A stretch of DNA of 64,000 nucleotides from Saprospiraceae bacterium (GTDB lineage Bacteria > Bacteroidota > Bacteroidia > Chitinophagales > Saprospiraceae). Positions 62,444-64,000 of the stretch are shown piece after piece; the stretch's first letter is position 1, and each line of letters opens with the position of its first letter. Under the pieces are notes generated by a model. It was not told where the DNA came from. It searched no databases and saw nothing but the letters and a program-made list of their open reading frames with translations. Location of the stretch: the NCBI GenBank assembly GCA_021604865.1, contig BQJU01000033.1, forward strand, positions 1-64,000. The letters run 5' to 3'. The position numbers and the translations under genes are program-made.

Positions 62444-63388
62444 ATGTTGAAAAAGATCTTAGATGCGATAAAGGGTATTTTTTCCAATTTGTTTGGGGGG
62501 TCAAAAAAATCTGAAACCCCTAGCAAGCCAGTCAAACCCTCTCCCATTGAGGAAACGCCACAAGATGCATCAGAAATCACACCTGATACTGTGGTTATTG
62601 TAGCCAATGAGATGGAGGAAATCGTCATTTTACCCAACACCCCAGACCAAGATTTTGATGAGGACATTTTTGATAATGAAGATACACCTGTCGAAGTAGT
62701 GGAACCCGTGGTTGTACCTGAACCCGTTCCGGAAACGCCTGTAGTGGTTACACCTTCTCCAGGCACATCCAGTCATAATGCTCGTTACCTATGGTGTTTG
62801 GACAATGGTCACGGTAGCCTTACCTCGGGCAAAAGATCACCTAAGTTTGATGATGGCGTCACCCAATTTATGGAATACGAATTCAACCGGGACATTGTCA
62901 GTCGGGTGGCCAAACAATTGGACAAAAAAGGGGTGAAATATTTCAATGTTGTGCCGGAAATTGAAATCGACAATTTTTTACAAGGACGTGTCGATCGGGC
63001 CAATAATAAAAGTTCGGACTTGCCCAAGATATACCTTTCCATCCATTCCAATGCTGCGCCAGCCAGATCGTCCAATGACTGGGCAGCTGACAGTATTAGT
63101 GGTATTGAAACCTGGTTTTATCACGGCAGCAAAAAAGGCCAGAAACTTGCCAGCATTTTCCAAAAACACCTGCTTGAAAAAACGGGCTTGAAAAACCGTC
63201 ACTTAAAATCGAGACCGGAAAGCCAGTTTTATGTATTGCGTAAAACCAAAATGGTTTCTGTCCTGACCGAGAACGGCTTTTACAACAATAAAAGTGAATG
63301 TGAAAAGCTGATCAATCCTGAATTTCGCCAGAAAGTTGCAGACGCTCATGTTGCAGCTATAATGGAGATCGAAGAAACTGGAATTTAA
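62444..63388 (+). CDS. N-acetylmuramoyl-L-alanine amidase (amidase_3) with amphipathic N-terminus
   Basis: 314 residues. Start MLKKILDAIKGIFSNLFGG is amphipathic, with no signal peptide. A Pro/Val/Glu-rich linker (30-105) leads to a zinc amidase domain (about 108-310). Zinc ligands and catalytic Glu are recognisable: LDNGHG (His), EYEFNRDI (Glu), YLSIHSNA (His) and SVLTENGFYNN (catalytic Glu). It cuts the bond between muramic acid and the stem peptide. Without a signal it could be membrane-attached from inside, use the T9SS-independent route, or act as a lysis-type enzyme. No phage genes are adjacent. Confidence 0.87.
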   Translation: MLKKILDAIKGIFSNLFGGSKKSETPSKPVKPSPIEETPQDASEITPDTVVIVANEMEEIVILPNTPDQDFDEDIFDNEDTPVEVVEPVVVPEPVPETPVVVTPSPGTSSHNARYLWCLDNGHGSLTSGKRSPKFDDGVTQFMEYEFNRDIVSRVAKQLDKKGVKYFNVVPEIEIDNFLQGRVDRANNKSSDLPKIYLSIHSNAAPARSSNDWAADSISGIETWFYHGSKKGQKLASIFQKHLLEKTGLKNRHLKSRPESQFYVLRKTKMVSVLTENGFYNNKSECEKLINPEFRQKVADAHVAAIMEIEETGI

Positions 63389-63542
63389 GAAAACCTTAAA
63401 TTTTTCATAACAGTTGGGCTAAACACACTTGTGTAACTTGTGGGGGATAATCCGATTGTGTTGATTTTTTGGGAATGTAGAAGATAAGTATGCCCACTTG
63501 TGGGATGGTTACGTGTTTTCGCATTCCACAAAACCCATCATT

Positions 63543-63992
63543 ATGAAAAAATTTGGCTTCCTTTTTGCTTTCTTATTTGGGATCGGTATGCCCCCCAATT
63601 ATGCTCAATCCTGTTTAAACCACTGCACTAAGTCAAAGGCTTCAGCCTGTTCCAAAGTGACAGGTAGTACAGAAACTGCTGATCAGGAAAGCGTTGTAAT
63701 AGAAAGAATTTGTCCAGAGACCGGAGTGGTATTCTATGCTCAAAAATCCAGGAATCCCAATACAGGGAAAGTTACCTATGCGGAAATAAATTATAGCCCT
63801 GAAAGCACTCAATTTATGACTGTTGCCAACTTTCAGGATTCAGAAGATAAATCATCTACTCCCGATCCCAAAACTGAAGAGACCCAAAACTGCACCAATA
63901 AAAAACCAACTACCGATTGTAGCAAATCCAAAACCAAAGCTGCCAAACCCACTCCGCGCAAGTCTGCCCATGTTAAAATGGTGAAATGGTGA
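63543..63992 (+). CDS. Small secreted Cys-containing protein, unknown
   Basis: 149 residues from the ATG at 63543. Signal peptide (1-22, ending NYAQ), then SCLNHCTKSKASACSKVTG with three Cys, a middle beta-like part (VVIERICPETGVVFYAQKS), and a tail rich in Lys, Ser, Thr and Pro with two further Cys (CTNKKPTTDCSKS). No family recognised. The short Cys-rich N-terminal and basic tail suggest a secreted or cell-wall-binding factor. It ends 8 nt before the window edge. Confidence 0.65.
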   Translation: MKKFGFLFAFLFGIGMPPNYAQSCLNHCTKSKASACSKVTGSTETADQESVVIERICPETGVVFYAQKSRNPNTGKVTYAEINYSPESTQFMTVANFQDSEDKSSTPDPKTEETQNCTNKKPTTDCSKSKTKAAKPTPRKSAHVKMVKW

Positions 63993-64000
63993 AAGGGGTT

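Overview
This window looks like chromosomal DNA of a gliding, type IX secreting member of the Bacteroidota, most likely the Saprospiria (lineage is inference). Reasons: a porP/sprF-gldK-gldL-gldM-gldN block, five secreted proteins ending in a type A T9SS sorting domain, a TonB-dependent receptor with a carboxypeptidase-regulatory-like domain, many SPASC-type lipoproteins, and promoters of the Bacteroidota form TTTG/TTG - about 18 nt - TAnnTTTG. No phage, plasmid or CRISPR is seen.

Layout. 1-4.3 kb: the end of an ExbB / membrane protein / ExbD cluster, tRNA-Ser(GGA), TatD, RNase H and a yqgF-def pair. 4.3-9.7 kb: a repeat-rich gap, a modular T9SS cargo protein, a candidate structured non-coding RNA and an HtrA protease. 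10-16.5 kb: acyl-CoA oxidase/dehydrogenase, glucosaminidase, S24-type repressor and a DUF255 thioredoxin-fold protein. 16.6-22.8 kb: the T9SS/gliding motor block. 22.9-26.9 kb: two T9SS cargo genes, one a zinc metalloprotease broken twice, both times in a way that repeat slippage could reverse. 27-33 kb: SF1 helicase, ABC exporter, a secreted transglutaminase/TPR-like protein. 33-37.2 kb: a repeat cluster and a three-gene glycosyltransferase operon. 37.4-46 kb: beta-helix lipoprotein, NAD-binding epimerase-like protein, MFS transporter, DUF3298-like lipoprotein, two T9SS cargo proteins and a DOMON protein. 46-48.7 kb: orphan HigA, DEAD-box helicase and a 54-residue membrane protein. 48.9-64 kb: TonB receptor, Rpe, CysM-CysE, DUF1573 protein, coiled-coil membrane protein, PolB-like exonuclease, GHL10 hydrolase, an unknown helical protein, a Tat-lipoprotein TIM barrel, an amidase and a small secreted protein.

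How the genes fit together. The gld/por block builds the machine that exports the five sorting-domain proteins. CysE makes O-acetylserine and CysM converts it to cysteine. YqgF and Def are co-transcribed housekeeping functions. The three glycosyltransferases probably act on one membrane-anchored glycan.

The most unusual content lies between genes: several families of dispersed foldback repeats, two arrays of a 15-bp tandem repeat 24 kb apart, two stand-alone RNA candidates with promoter-like and terminator signals, and the doubly switched metalloprotease gene. All homology calls are by eye from motifs; no database search was made.
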